Source: Acidobacteria bacterium 13_2_20CM_57_17 (GTDB lineage: Bacteria > Acidobacteriota > Terriglobia > Acidiferrales > UBA7541). From it: 64,000 bases of DNA. The notes beneath the pieces are model-generated. The model made no database searches and had not been told where the DNA came from. It saw nothing but the letters and a program-made list of their open reading frames with translations. Both the position numbers and the translations under genes were made by a program. Positions 52,350 through 59,214 of the stretch are shown here, in pieces (the stretch's first letter is position 1; the number at the start of each line of letters is the position of its first letter). Location of the stretch: assembly GCA_001914785.1 (NCBI GenBank), contig MNDE01000179.1, positions 1 to 64,000 on the forward strand, given 5' to 3'.

Positions 52350-52378
52350 TTGACAACATACGGGCGCGGTGTTAAGAA
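52350..52378 (+). promoter_or_regulatory. Promoter candidate for the small gene at 52388 (leaderless?)
   Basis: TTGACA (52350-52355, perfect), 17-nt spacer, TAAGAA (52373-52378). The start point would fall at about 52385-52388, on or next to the ATG, which has no ribosome-binding site. This fits a leaderless transcript. Confidence 0.4.
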
Positions 52379-52387
52379 CCCCCTCGT

Positions 52388-52657
52388 ATGGCCCTTAAGC
52401 GCAAGCCCTCTTACCCCGTAGATGCGCTGTGTGTCGCGGAAGCTTGCCGGGGTGTAAGGACCGACCTCCTGTGCTCATGCAAACAGTGGGCGGAACACTA
52501 CGCAGTCCCACTAGATGTCGTCTTTGCGATCGTCGCCGACCAATTCATCTTTGAGCGAAGTGGAATCCCACGGCTGGAAGCGGAGTACTTCGCGCAGATG
52601 GCGAACGACATGCTCACGGAAGAACTCATCGGATTTTTACAAAGAGACCAAGGCTAG
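52388..52657 (+). CDS. Hypothetical protein, small, Cys-containing
   Basis: 89 residues: MALKRKPSYPVDALCVAEAC, CSCKQWAEHYAVPLDVVFAI, IFERSGIPRLEAEYFAQMAND, LIGFLQRDQG. Four Cys in the first half (positions 15, 20, 29, 31) could bind zinc. No family recognised. The gene is supported by the TTGACA element directly upstream and the even amino acid composition; the lack of a ribosome-binding site weakens it. It lies in the accessory stretch between parts of the polysaccharide locus. Confidence 0.45.
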   Translation: MALKRKPSYPVDALCVAEACRGVRTDLLCSCKQWAEHYAVPLDVVFAIVADQFIFERSGIPRLEAEYFAQMANDMLTEELIGFLQRDQG

Positions 52658-52815
52658 GCTAGTGGCCAAGCTAGCAGAAACCGAGACCAGACTAGCAAGC
52701 TTGTGTGCCACTCCTAATGGGAATCTCGCGGACCACAAATGAGCCCTTGGACTCGGAGTAATCCACGGGCAAGAAAGATAATGGCTTAAAGTCATCGTGG
52801 AGTTGGAAGGAGAAC

Positions 52816-53040
52816 ATGCAATCGCTTGAATGGCGCCCACTGACCCTTGATGAAGCCTGTATACAGCATATCCGGCTGATGATTGATTTCTGCGGAGGGA
52901 ATCGAAAGCGCGCTGCTCAGATGCTCGGAATCGGTCGTACTTCCTTATATCGTTACCTGAAAAAAGGCAAGAAGGTGAGTGGCCCTGCACCGCTTCTAGC
53001 GGAGCGCCAGATTCACCTTCGACGTTGCGGCGATCGGTAA
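52816..53040 (+). CDS. Fis-type helix-turn-helix mini-protein
   Basis: 74 residues. Residues about 15-50 (CIQHIRLMIDFCGGNRKRAA and QMLGIGRTSLYRYLKK) match the C-terminal DNA-binding helices of Fis and NtrC-type activators (HTH_8): a helix ending before GGN, then rAAqmLGIgrtsLYRyLKK. There is no AAA+ or receiver domain, so this is a free-standing DNA-binding piece, either a small regulator or a fragment of an NtrC-like regulator. AAGGAG lies five bases before the ATG at 52816. It may regulate the polysaccharide locus around it. Its last 45 nt overlap the convergent gene at 52996. Confidence 0.7.
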   Translation: MQSLEWRPLTLDEACIQHIRLMIDFCGGNRKRAAQMLGIGRTSLYRYLKKGKKVSGPAPLLAERQIHLRRCGDR

Positions 53041-53655
53041 CGAGGGAGCTAGGCAGAGCTTTAGATTGTGACCGCAGCCTGGAAACCATTTCGGCGGAAG
53101 GAGGGGTTTTTCACGCCTCGGGGCCACAACCCAGGCTTGTCCTCTTGCGCGCGCCGCCCGCCGGAACTGAGCCTGCCCAAACATCACGGTCGAGGAGGAA
53201 GTGAGCGACACGGATTTCGACTGCGATGCGAGGCTGTAGTTGTGAACAATGTCTGGAACACTGATCGCAGCGTCGATGCCAGGCATTAGCGCGTCGCAGG
53301 CAATCCGCCATGGGCGGGAGTCCCAGTTGACGTCGGGGCAGTGCACGGAACTGGCTATGTGCAAAGCCGTTTCGATTCCGAATCCGACGCTGCTCAAGGC
53401 AATGATGTCACCGTTCCCTGGGTGCTTACCAATGATCGGATTTGTTTCGATGCATCCCGCGCACCGCGAGCGTGCGAGCGCAGTGCTGTGTGCATCCGCG
53501 AACCGAATCCCGGCGATGGCAGCTTCACCCACCCACCACTTCCAGTCTGTATACCAGTGTCTCGGCTTGTCATTCCACCTGTGTTGCGCTTGTGCCCCTC
53601 CGTTCGTGAGTAAGAGAACGACTAGCAGTGTTCCGAGGCGGCTGCGTGGTGTCAT
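52996..53655 (-). CDS. Hypothetical secreted protein
   Basis: 219 residues. Signal peptide (RSRLGTLLVVLLLTNGGAQAQ), then an unfamiliar body: KWWVGEAAIAGIRFADAHST, CAGCIETNPIIGKHPGNGD, GIETALHIASSVHCPDVNW, ACDALMPGIDAAISVPDIVH. The first 140 residues look like real, well-formed protein; the last 75 (from SSSTVMFGQAQ) are basic and lower in order and overlap the Fis-type gene on the other strand. GAGG lies nine bases before the ATG. It could be an envelope protein of the polysaccharide locus. Confidence 0.6.
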   Translation of the reverse strand: MTPRSRLGTLLVVLLLTNGGAQAQHRWNDKPRHWYTDWKWWVGEAAIAGIRFADAHSTALARSRCAGCIETNPIIGKHPGNGDIIALSSVGFGIETALHIASSVHCPDVNWDSRPWRIACDALMPGIDAAISVPDIVHNYSLASQSKSVSLTSSSTVMFGQAQFRRAARARGQAWVVAPRREKPLLPPKWFPGCGHNLKLCLAPSLPIAATSKVNLALR

Positions 53656-53957
53656 GGTATCCTCGACTGCAAATTTACTTCCGGTTGATGTGGGCAGCGG
53701 CCGTGGGCGGATCGGTTTTTGGATTCGAAGTCAATTTGTTTGTTTTCAGCGACCGGCAGGTTAGTGGATTCTCAAAACGCTGGGTCCGGATAGGTGACGG
53801 TTGGACAAATTCCGCATACGAGGATTCCAGAATGGAACTCACTCCCACTTTAGGTTAGGTTTTGTATCGGGAATAGCGCTTGGTTCTGACTAGGCGCTTT
53901 TCTCATTGATCGCAGGTAGGATTCATGACGGCTTGAGAACTAGAACGTGGTTATCGC
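53656..53957. other. Intergenic region, terminator-like hairpin only
   Basis: 300 nt without a credible gene. A plus-strand frame ending at 53858 lacks a ribosome-binding site and recognisable content. The hairpin at 53875-53903 is the only structure. Confidence 0.45.
53875..53903 (+). terminator. Possible intrinsic terminator
   Basis: AGCGCTTGG (53875-53883), loop TTCTGA, CTAGGCGCT (53890-53898), then TTTTC. The stem has two G-U pairs. No plus-strand gene directly precedes it, so it may be a fortuitous or minor terminator. Confidence 0.3.
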
Positions 53958-54161
53958 TCAAAAGAGCGGTGCCGGAGAAGCATGAGAGAGCAGTCGAAGC
54001 GTCCAGGCGATGGGCTTCCTCGTGAGTTGGTAGCCGTTGGGTGAAAGACCATGTGCTCGCTTAGCTGCAAGCCAGCCCGCAAAAGGAATTGGCGAGTAAC
54101 GCCGCAGAACTCGGTCGGTGACAAACTCTTGAAGTCCGCTGTTGGTCGTCGTTCGAATCAT
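53958..54161 (-). CDS. Small hypothetical protein coupled to the glycosyltransferase gene
   Basis: 67 residues. The ATG overlaps the glycosyltransferase stop in the order TGATG, a typical termination-reinitiation junction. The sequence is basic (MIRTTTNSGLQEFVTDRVLR, YSPIPFAGWLAAKRAHGLSP, PIAWTLRLLSHASPAPLF) with no recognised domain. It may be a real small protein, or the remnant of a longer gene of the polysaccharide locus cut by the accessory stretch downstream. Confidence 0.35.
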   Translation of the reverse strand: MIRTTTNSGLQEFVTDRVLRRYSPIPFAGWLAAKRAHGLSPNGYQLTRKPIAWTLRLLSHASPAPLF

Positions 54162-55333
54162 CAAGTTTTTTGCGTAGGTTGCACCGCGAAATATAGGCGT
54201 GCGTGAGCCTCTATCATACGGCTCCTATTGCAAAAATCGATTGCGCGCTGTCGGGCGCGTTGACCAAGGGAGGCAGCGAACAAAGGATCGTCGACAACGC
54301 GGGAGAGCGCAGCGGCAAGGTCTGCCGGGTTGTCCGCGCAGAATATTAGTCCGGCGTCGCCTAGTACTTCCTTAAAAGCCCCCAGGTCTGAGGCCACGAC
54401 CGGCAAAGCGCGAAGCATATTTTCAACGACAACCAAGCCGAAGACTTCCCCGCCAAGCGAGGGAACGGCCACTACGGTGGCCTGCGCGAGTGCCGTTTCG
54501 AGCTGCGCTCCGTTAAGACGGCCGACAAACCGAACCTTAGCCGGAAAGGCGGGGTCTTGCGCCAACTTTTCGAGGCCTGCGCGCTCTGGACCGTCGCCGA
54601 TAATTAATAATTCAAAGCGACGGTTTTGCTCGGTCAGGATTTTCGCAGCCCTAAACAAAAGGGGCACGCCCTTGGTGGTCACCAGTCGACCGATGAAAGC
54701 AATGACTGGTGGGCTGGATTTCGGTGCGGGAAGAAGAATCGCGTGTGCGGCGTCGAGCCCATGAGGTATGTGGGTGACGCGCGGAAGATCTAGTACCTCG
54801 CCAAGCCATTGCGTGGGGGTAATATTGGCTGAGGCGCGGGCGCAAAGGAGTCGACGAGCGAACGTGAGCAGCCAGAGTTTCCCAGAAGCAACCCAGCCTT
54901 GCGCGGCATTACAGCGCAGGCATTTTGAGTGACGATTGGCCATGAAATGACCTGGACAGGGTACGCCCGGAGGATCGATGAGGAGCTGGCCGTTCGGACA
55001 AATCGTCTGGAAACCGTGATGCTCAACGACGACCGGCTTTCCTGCCAGCAAAGCTAGGGACAGAGGTGCGATCGTCGGGCCAGCGAGGTGAACGACATCG
55101 CACGAGCGGATAAAGCGCCAGAGCCGAAGGAAGCCCGGCTGGCGGACCACGGTGAAAGGAAGTGCGTTGTCGTCGTGATTTAGCGCGGGGGTTTGCGTCA
55201 CCAGGGTGATTTCGATCTCGGGAGCACCGTTGGAGAGGCGTAGCTCTGAGAGCCCGCTGGCCAAGGATTGAACGATGTTCTCCACGCCGCCGATACTAGG
55301 GCCGAAAAAGTGAGAGTAGATGAGCAGCTTCAT
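54161..55333 (-). CDS. GT4-type glycosyltransferase
   Basis: 390 residues, GT-B fold. The N-terminal part is LLIYSHFFGPSIGGVENIVQSLASGL, with ITLVTQTPA and VEHHGFQTICPNG. The C-terminal part has VIAFIGRLVTTKGVPLLFRAA, LLIIGDGPERAGLEKLAQ, and the nucleotide-sugar motif SLGGEVFGLVVVENMLRALPVVASDLGAFKE (EX7E). A four-Cys cluster (CPNG, CPGH, CLRC) around residues 105-145 is unusual and may bind zinc. It overlaps the preceding gene by 4 nt (ATGA). It is probably part of exopolysaccharide or glycan assembly. Confidence 0.87.
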   Translation of the reverse strand: MKLLIYSHFFGPSIGGVENIVQSLASGLSELRLSNGAPEIEITLVTQTPALNHDDNALPFTVVRQPGFLRLWRFIRSCDVVHLAGPTIAPLSLALLAGKPVVVEHHGFQTICPNGQLLIDPPGVPCPGHFMANRHSKCLRCNAAQGWVASGKLWLLTFARRLLCARASANITPTQWLGEVLDLPRVTHIPHGLDAAHAILLPAPKSSPPVIAFIGRLVTTKGVPLLFRAAKILTEQNRRFELLIIGDGPERAGLEKLAQDPAFPAKVRFVGRLNGAQLETALAQATVVAVPSLGGEVFGLVVVENMLRALPVVASDLGAFKEVLGDAGLIFCADNPADLAAALSRVVDDPLFAASLGQRARQRAIDFCNRSRMIEAHARLYFAVQPTQKT

Positions 55334-56595
55334 CTCTTTTTTGGCTCTGGGGAGACACCGGGATGTGTTGGAGGGACGATGGGGATGGCAGCCGTGCAGA
55401 TGCGACGGATCCGCGTTACCGCAGTTTGTACCGAATCCACGGTCGCCGTGACATTTTCTTGTGGCCCGCGTGTCTCCATTTGCTTACGAGAGGCACTGGC
55501 AAGACCCGATAACCACATGGGGCTGGCATGGGCGCGTTGAAGGATGGCGGCTAGCGCATCGGTGTTCCCGAACGGGTAGATGAGCTCGGGACATAGGGGA
55601 GCGACGAGGTCACGGCCTGCTCCGACACGATCGCTGACAATGACCGCACAGCCGCAGCACATGGCTTCATTTACCACAACGCCGAAGGGCTCAAATTCGG
55701 AAGGCAACACTAGAAGGTCGGCGGCAGTGTAAACGGCGGGAAGCTGCGTTTGGTTGAGGAACCCGAGGAACCGGACGCGGTAGGCTACGCCTAGGCTGGC
55801 TGCTTCGGACTCAAGCTGGGGAAGTAGAGGGCCTGCGCCGGCAAAAACGAGGATGGCGTTTGAAAGATTTGCTTTTGCAAAGGCGCGGAGAAGATCGAGC
55901 GGCCGCTTCCAGGGCTGCAACTTGGCGGAGAAGAGAATTACAAGCGTGTCGGGCGCGGCGCCCCAGCCAGCGCGAACAGCGGGGCGATCGACGAGCTTCG
56001 ATTGCTGCATCCACCAATCGTTATCAACGACGAAGGGTGTCAACGTGACGCGCTCCTGGGGGATTCCTAGTGAGCGCATTAGATCGACACCACTCGCGGA
56101 TGGAACGATCACTTGATCAGCGAGGCGGAAGAGCCGAGGCCATAAAAACTTCTTCGCCTTGGACTTCCAGGCGCGTTGGTCTCTGGGAGCTAAGGAAACA
56201 GCATCGGTGCCAAAAATGAAAGCAGCGTTGGAGAGTTTGGCAGCGGCGAGAGCGACCCAAAAGCTGGCGCGAACGTAACCAACGTAGGAAACAACCGCGT
56301 CATAATTGCCGCTGCGGATGAGTTTCCAGAGACTCGGATTGAACAGGCCGAAGAACGATTCCGCGCCGGAGCCGCGATTCAGGACATGCGTCCAGGAGTA
56401 GCCGTCGAGAAGAGGCACGTCCCATTGAATACTCGCGCCAAATTCCGGGTCGTGACCAGCTTCCGCACCTCGAAGAGTGCAATACGCAACATGGAGATCC
56501 AGGGAGGACTGTTTAGCCATGCGGCGGAAAAGCGGCGCCTGGTATTGCACGGGATGGGAAGCGACAAACAGAATGCGGTACCGGCGCTCAGGCAT
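55330..56595 (-). CDS. GT4-type glycosyltransferase
   Basis: 421 residues. Start RYRILFVASHPVQYQAPLFRRMAKQSS, the Gly-rich loop of the N-terminal domain, then VILFSAKLQPWKRPLDLLRAFAKA, FLGFLNQTQLPAVYTAADLLVL, and PSEFEPFGVVVNEAMCCGCAVIVSDRVGAG (EX7E). It appears to be the first gene of this glycosyltransferase pair. ATG 56595 follows AGGTG at seven bases; the upstream GTG is less likely. It overlaps the next gene by 4 nt. The C-terminal tail (PIVPPTHPGVSPEPKKR) is Pro-rich and probably disordered. Confidence 0.87.
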   Translation of the reverse strand: MPERRYRILFVASHPVQYQAPLFRRMAKQSSLDLHVAYCTLRGAEAGHDPEFGASIQWDVPLLDGYSWTHVLNRGSGAESFFGLFNPSLWKLIRSGNYDAVVSYVGYVRASFWVALAAAKLSNAAFIFGTDAVSLAPRDQRAWKSKAKKFLWPRLFRLADQVIVPSASGVDLMRSLGIPQERVTLTPFVVDNDWWMQQSKLVDRPAVRAGWGAAPDTLVILFSAKLQPWKRPLDLLRAFAKANLSNAILVFAGAGPLLPQLESEAASLGVAYRVRFLGFLNQTQLPAVYTAADLLVLPSEFEPFGVVVNEAMCCGCAVIVSDRVGAGRDLVAPLCPELIYPFGNTDALAAILQRAHASPMWLSGLASASRKQMETRGPQENVTATVDSVQTAVTRIRRICTAAIPIVPPTHPGVSPEPKKR

Positions 56596-56881
56596 GGCGG
56601 GCACCTACTTTTTTGGCGTGATGCGCGGCAGGCTTGAGGAAGTCGGTCGGATTCAACGAGATGCCCCGCCGCGAAGTATAACCCGTTTCCCGAGGTGGGC
56701 GCGTGTGCTAAACTACCGTGGGTCCGCAGGGGTTTGCGGTTCACCGTAAGTCTCCGCACCGGTGTCTTTTTATAGGCGACCGTAGTCGGCCGCCGTCGTC
56801 CGAAGCCGCTATGCGGCGCAAAAATTCCTATTTCGATGATCGCGGTGGGCCGCGGTCACGTGAAACAAATGAGGATGTGTC

Positions 56882-57637
56882 ATGTCCGGACATTCAAAAT
56901 GGGCCACAATTAAGCACAAGAAAGCGGCCACCGACGCGAAGCGCGGCCGCGCTTTCACGCGAATCATCCGAGAAATTACCATTGCGGCGCGGATCGGCGG
57001 CGGCGAGCCAAACTCCAACCCGCGCTTGCGAACGGCGATTTTGGCGGCAAAGAACGAAAACATGCCGAATGAGAACATCGAGCGCGCGATTCTTCGCGGC
57101 ACCGGCCAACTGGAAGGCGAGCAGTACGAGGAAGCTACGTTTGAAGGCTACGGCCCGGGCGGCGTAGGCATGCTGATTCAGGTCGTAACCACGAACCGCA
57201 ACCGCATCGTCGGCGAGTTTCGCCACCTGATGAGCAAGAACGGGGGCAACTTGGCCGAAGCCGGCGCCGTGGGATGGATGTTCCACCGCAAGGGCGAGAT
57301 CTCTGTGCCCAAGGAAGCGGCCAGCGAAGACAAGCTGCTGGATCTCGTGCTGGAAGCGGGCGCCGAAGACCTGAAGGACGATGGCTCCTCATGGTACATC
57401 GTGACTCCGCCGGATGCACTCGAAAAGGTCAAGGAAGCATTGACCAAGGCGGGGATCACGGCCACGTCCGCGGAAATAGCGATGGTCCCGCAGAACTACA
57501 TTAAGCTGACCGGCCCGCAGGCCACGCAAATGGTGCGTTTAGTCGAGGCTCTTGAAGAACACGACGACGTGCAACACGTTTACGCAAACTTCGACATCGA
57601 CGAATCCGAAATCCAAGCGGCTGTCGGCGCGAACTAG
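56882..57637 (+). CDS. yebC: YebC/PmpR-family translation/transcription factor
   Basis: 251 residues. The family signature is complete: MSGHSKWATIKHKKAATDAKRG, FTRIIREITIAARIGGG, NPRLRTAILAAKNENMPNENIERAI, then EEATFEGYGPGGVGMLIQVVT and NRIVGEFRHLMSKNGGNLAE. The closing part is QATQMVRLVEALEEHDDVQHVYANFDI. YebC proteins bind RNA or DNA and relieve ribosome stalling at proline stretches or regulate nearby genes. GAGG lies nine bases upstream. It precedes ruvC, its usual neighbour. The leader (56740-56880) is GC-rich and foldable. Confidence 0.95.
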   Translation: MSGHSKWATIKHKKAATDAKRGRAFTRIIREITIAARIGGGEPNSNPRLRTAILAAKNENMPNENIERAILRGTGQLEGEQYEEATFEGYGPGGVGMLIQVVTTNRNRIVGEFRHLMSKNGGNLAEAGAVGWMFHRKGEISVPKEAASEDKLLDLVLEAGAEDLKDDGSSWYIVTPPDALEKVKEALTKAGITATSAEIAMVPQNYIKLTGPQATQMVRLVEALEEHDDVQHVYANFDIDESEIQAAVGAN

Positions 57638-57652
57638 ACTTTCTTTCTACTG

Positions 57653-57680
57653 AGGCCGCTGCGGTGCTGTGGCCTTTTCC
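57653..57680 (+). terminator. Possible intrinsic terminator between yebC and ruvC
   Basis: AGGCCGC (57653-57659), loop of nine bases, GTGGCCT (57669-57675) with one G-U pair, then TTTCCCTTT. It would reduce read-through from yebC into ruvC. Confidence 0.35.
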
Positions 57681-57791
57681 CTTTACAGCGAAATACTCAC
57701 AAAAGGTTGGCGAGAGTCGCGCGTTCGCCGTAGACTTGGTGCCATGGGTGAAGCGACCTTCACTGGGATAAGCAGCGGAAAGAACGGCTGG

Positions 57792-58412
57792 ATGCGCGTG
57801 CTTGGAGTTGATCCCGCGGCTGCGGGACCGACCGGCTTCGGGATCGTCGAGAGCGACGGGCGCCGCTGCCGAATGCTCCATTATGGGGCATTGAAGGTGA
57901 CTCCCAAGCGGCAGAGAGAATGTGCGAGCGCAGCGCTTCAGGATGTGCATGCTCGCGTTTGCAGGCTGATTGAGCAGTTTTCTCCGGATGCCATGGCCAT
58001 CGAGAGCGTGTTCACCGCGTTGAATATGCGTACGGCACTGAAGCTGTCCGAGGTGCGCGGCGTGATCTTGCTTGCCGCTGCGCAGCACGGCGTTGTGGTC
58101 CATAGCTATGCCCCTCGCGAAGTGAAGGCTTCCGTTGCTGGCCACGGCCACGCCGACAAACGCCAGATGCAACTGATGGTGCGTGCCTTGCTCTCAATGA
58201 ACGAGACACCCGAACCCTCGGACGCCGCAGACGCCCTGGCCGTGGCGCTTTGCCATTTGCAGAAGGAACAAGCTCGGCGGCGGTTTGGGCTGCGGGATGA
58301 AGACTTATCTCTCAAGCTGCGGTCCGCGGCGCGATCTGCCGGATTGTCGGCCGAAATTCGGCCGAGCCGCGCAACGCGTGGCGTGTTGCCGCGCATCGTA
58401 TCGACGCGTTGA
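57792..58412 (+). CDS. ruvC: Holliday junction endonuclease RuvC
   Basis: 206 residues from ATG 57792 (MRVLGVDPAAAGPTGFGIVE). It resolves Holliday junctions with RuvAB. The acidic active site is visible: Asp in VLGVDP, Glu in AIESVF, and the C-terminal Asp pair in PSDAADALAVALCH; HGHADKRQMQLM holds the intermediate helix. The C-terminal 45 residues (ARRRFGLRDEDLSLKLRSAA) extend beyond the usual RuvC end. Odd: ATG 57744 would add GEATFTGISSGKNGW; both starts are possible. yebC-ruvC is a common pair, but ruvA and ruvB do not follow here; an unrelated secreted protein does. Confidence 0.92.
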   Translation: MRVLGVDPAAAGPTGFGIVESDGRRCRMLHYGALKVTPKRQRECASAALQDVHARVCRLIEQFSPDAMAIESVFTALNMRTALKLSEVRGVILLAAAQHGVVVHSYAPREVKASVAGHGHADKRQMQLMVRALLSMNETPEPSDAADALAVALCHLQKEQARRRFGLRDEDLSLKLRSAARSAGLSAEIRPSRATRGVLPRIVSTR

Positions 58413-58491
58413 CCGCTTTGCGGGCACGCATGACATGGACCGCTTGGCGGTCACACAGGACATTGATCGCTCTGCGGCCACGAAGAACCAT
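58411..58491 (+). repeat. Three 27-bp tandem repeats at the ruvC end
   Basis: Units begin at 58411, 58438 and 58465, each GACCGCTTxGCGGxCACxCA-like, about 27 nt, with a small CCGC/GCGG hairpin in units 1 and 2. The frame across them reads DRFAGTHDM, DRLAVTQDI, DRSAATKNH. The ATG of the following gene (58490) is the last codon start of unit 3. Confidence 0.65.
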
Positions 58492-59146
58492 GAAGACTTC
58501 GCTGCTCCGTTTCTTTCTGGTGATTGCCGCCGCTCTGGCGGCATGTGCGGCGCTCTCCGCCACTGCGCCTTCCGGCGCCAAGCTGACCTTTCGGCGCGTC
58601 TTCAAAGGAAGCTCGCCCGAATTCATCGAAATCACCGTGCGGGAAGATTCGGATACTGCTGCGTATGAAATCCGCCAGTTGGACGAAGATCCGGGCGCGT
58701 TGCCTTTTCAAGTGAGCGCGGCGTGGCGCACGAAGATGTTCGATCTGGCGGCGCAACTCAAGCATTTCCAGGGGCAGGATCTGGACGTGCATCGCAAAAT
58801 CGCTAATCTCGGTGAGAAAACCTTTCGATGGGAATCCCGCAGCGAAGTGCATGAGGCGAAATTCAATTACACACTGAATTCAGCGGCGGCTCAGCTCCTG
58901 CAGATCTTTGAAGGGCTGGCACGACAGCAGGAACACGTGGACTTGATTACACGCCGCATGAAGTACGACCGGTTGGGAATCAATGACGCCTTGCTGCAGT
59001 TTGAATCCGACCTCAACCGCAGCCTTATGCCGGAACCGCAGCGCGTTCTGCCCATGCTCGACCAGATCGCGGGCGATTCGCGGTTTGTCGACATCGCGAG
59101 GCAGCGCGCCCGCTCCCTCGCCGAACGCATCCGCCACCAGGGCTGA
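58490..59146 (+). CDS. Hypothetical secreted protein
   Basis: 218 residues. Signal peptide (LLRFFLVIAAALAACAALSA), with a possible lipobox-like ALAAC but no second conserved residue. The mature protein is helical and charged: FRRVFKGSSPEFIEITVRED, KMFDLAAQLKHFQGQDLDV, KTFRWESRSEVHEAKFNYTL, HVDLITRRMKYDRLGINDAL, then QRVLPMLDQIAGDSRFVDIA. No family recognised. The start ATG lies at the end of the third tandem repeat, with a weak ribosome-binding site; it should be taken as tentative. The GWxTD gene follows after 68 nt, so they may be an operon. Confidence 0.68.
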   Translation: MKTSLLRFFLVIAAALAACAALSATAPSGAKLTFRRVFKGSSPEFIEITVREDSDTAAYEIRQLDEDPGALPFQVSAAWRTKMFDLAAQLKHFQGQDLDVHRKIANLGEKTFRWESRSEVHEAKFNYTLNSAAAQLLQIFEGLARQQEHVDLITRRMKYDRLGINDALLQFESDLNRSLMPEPQRVLPMLDQIAGDSRFVDIARQRARSLAERIRHQG

Positions 59147-59214
59147 AAGATTGTTGAGATTTATTTTGGGCAGCATGCGCGATATGGCTAAGGCGATAAA
59201 TAAGGAATTCTGCG

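Larger units (their letters stand above)
51692..52387. other. Accessory intergenic region
   Basis: About 700 nt with the second copy of the dispersed repeat and a small-gene promoter. No other gene is seen. It separates the ligase gene from the small plus-strand genes. Pieces resembling AAAGGACTTA recur several times between 51770 and 51970. Confidence 0.6.

Noticed and set aside
53628-53858. 76-codon plus-strand frame before the hairpin at 53875
   Set aside because: No ribosome-binding site, no recognisable content, and it overlaps the leader of the gene on the other strand.
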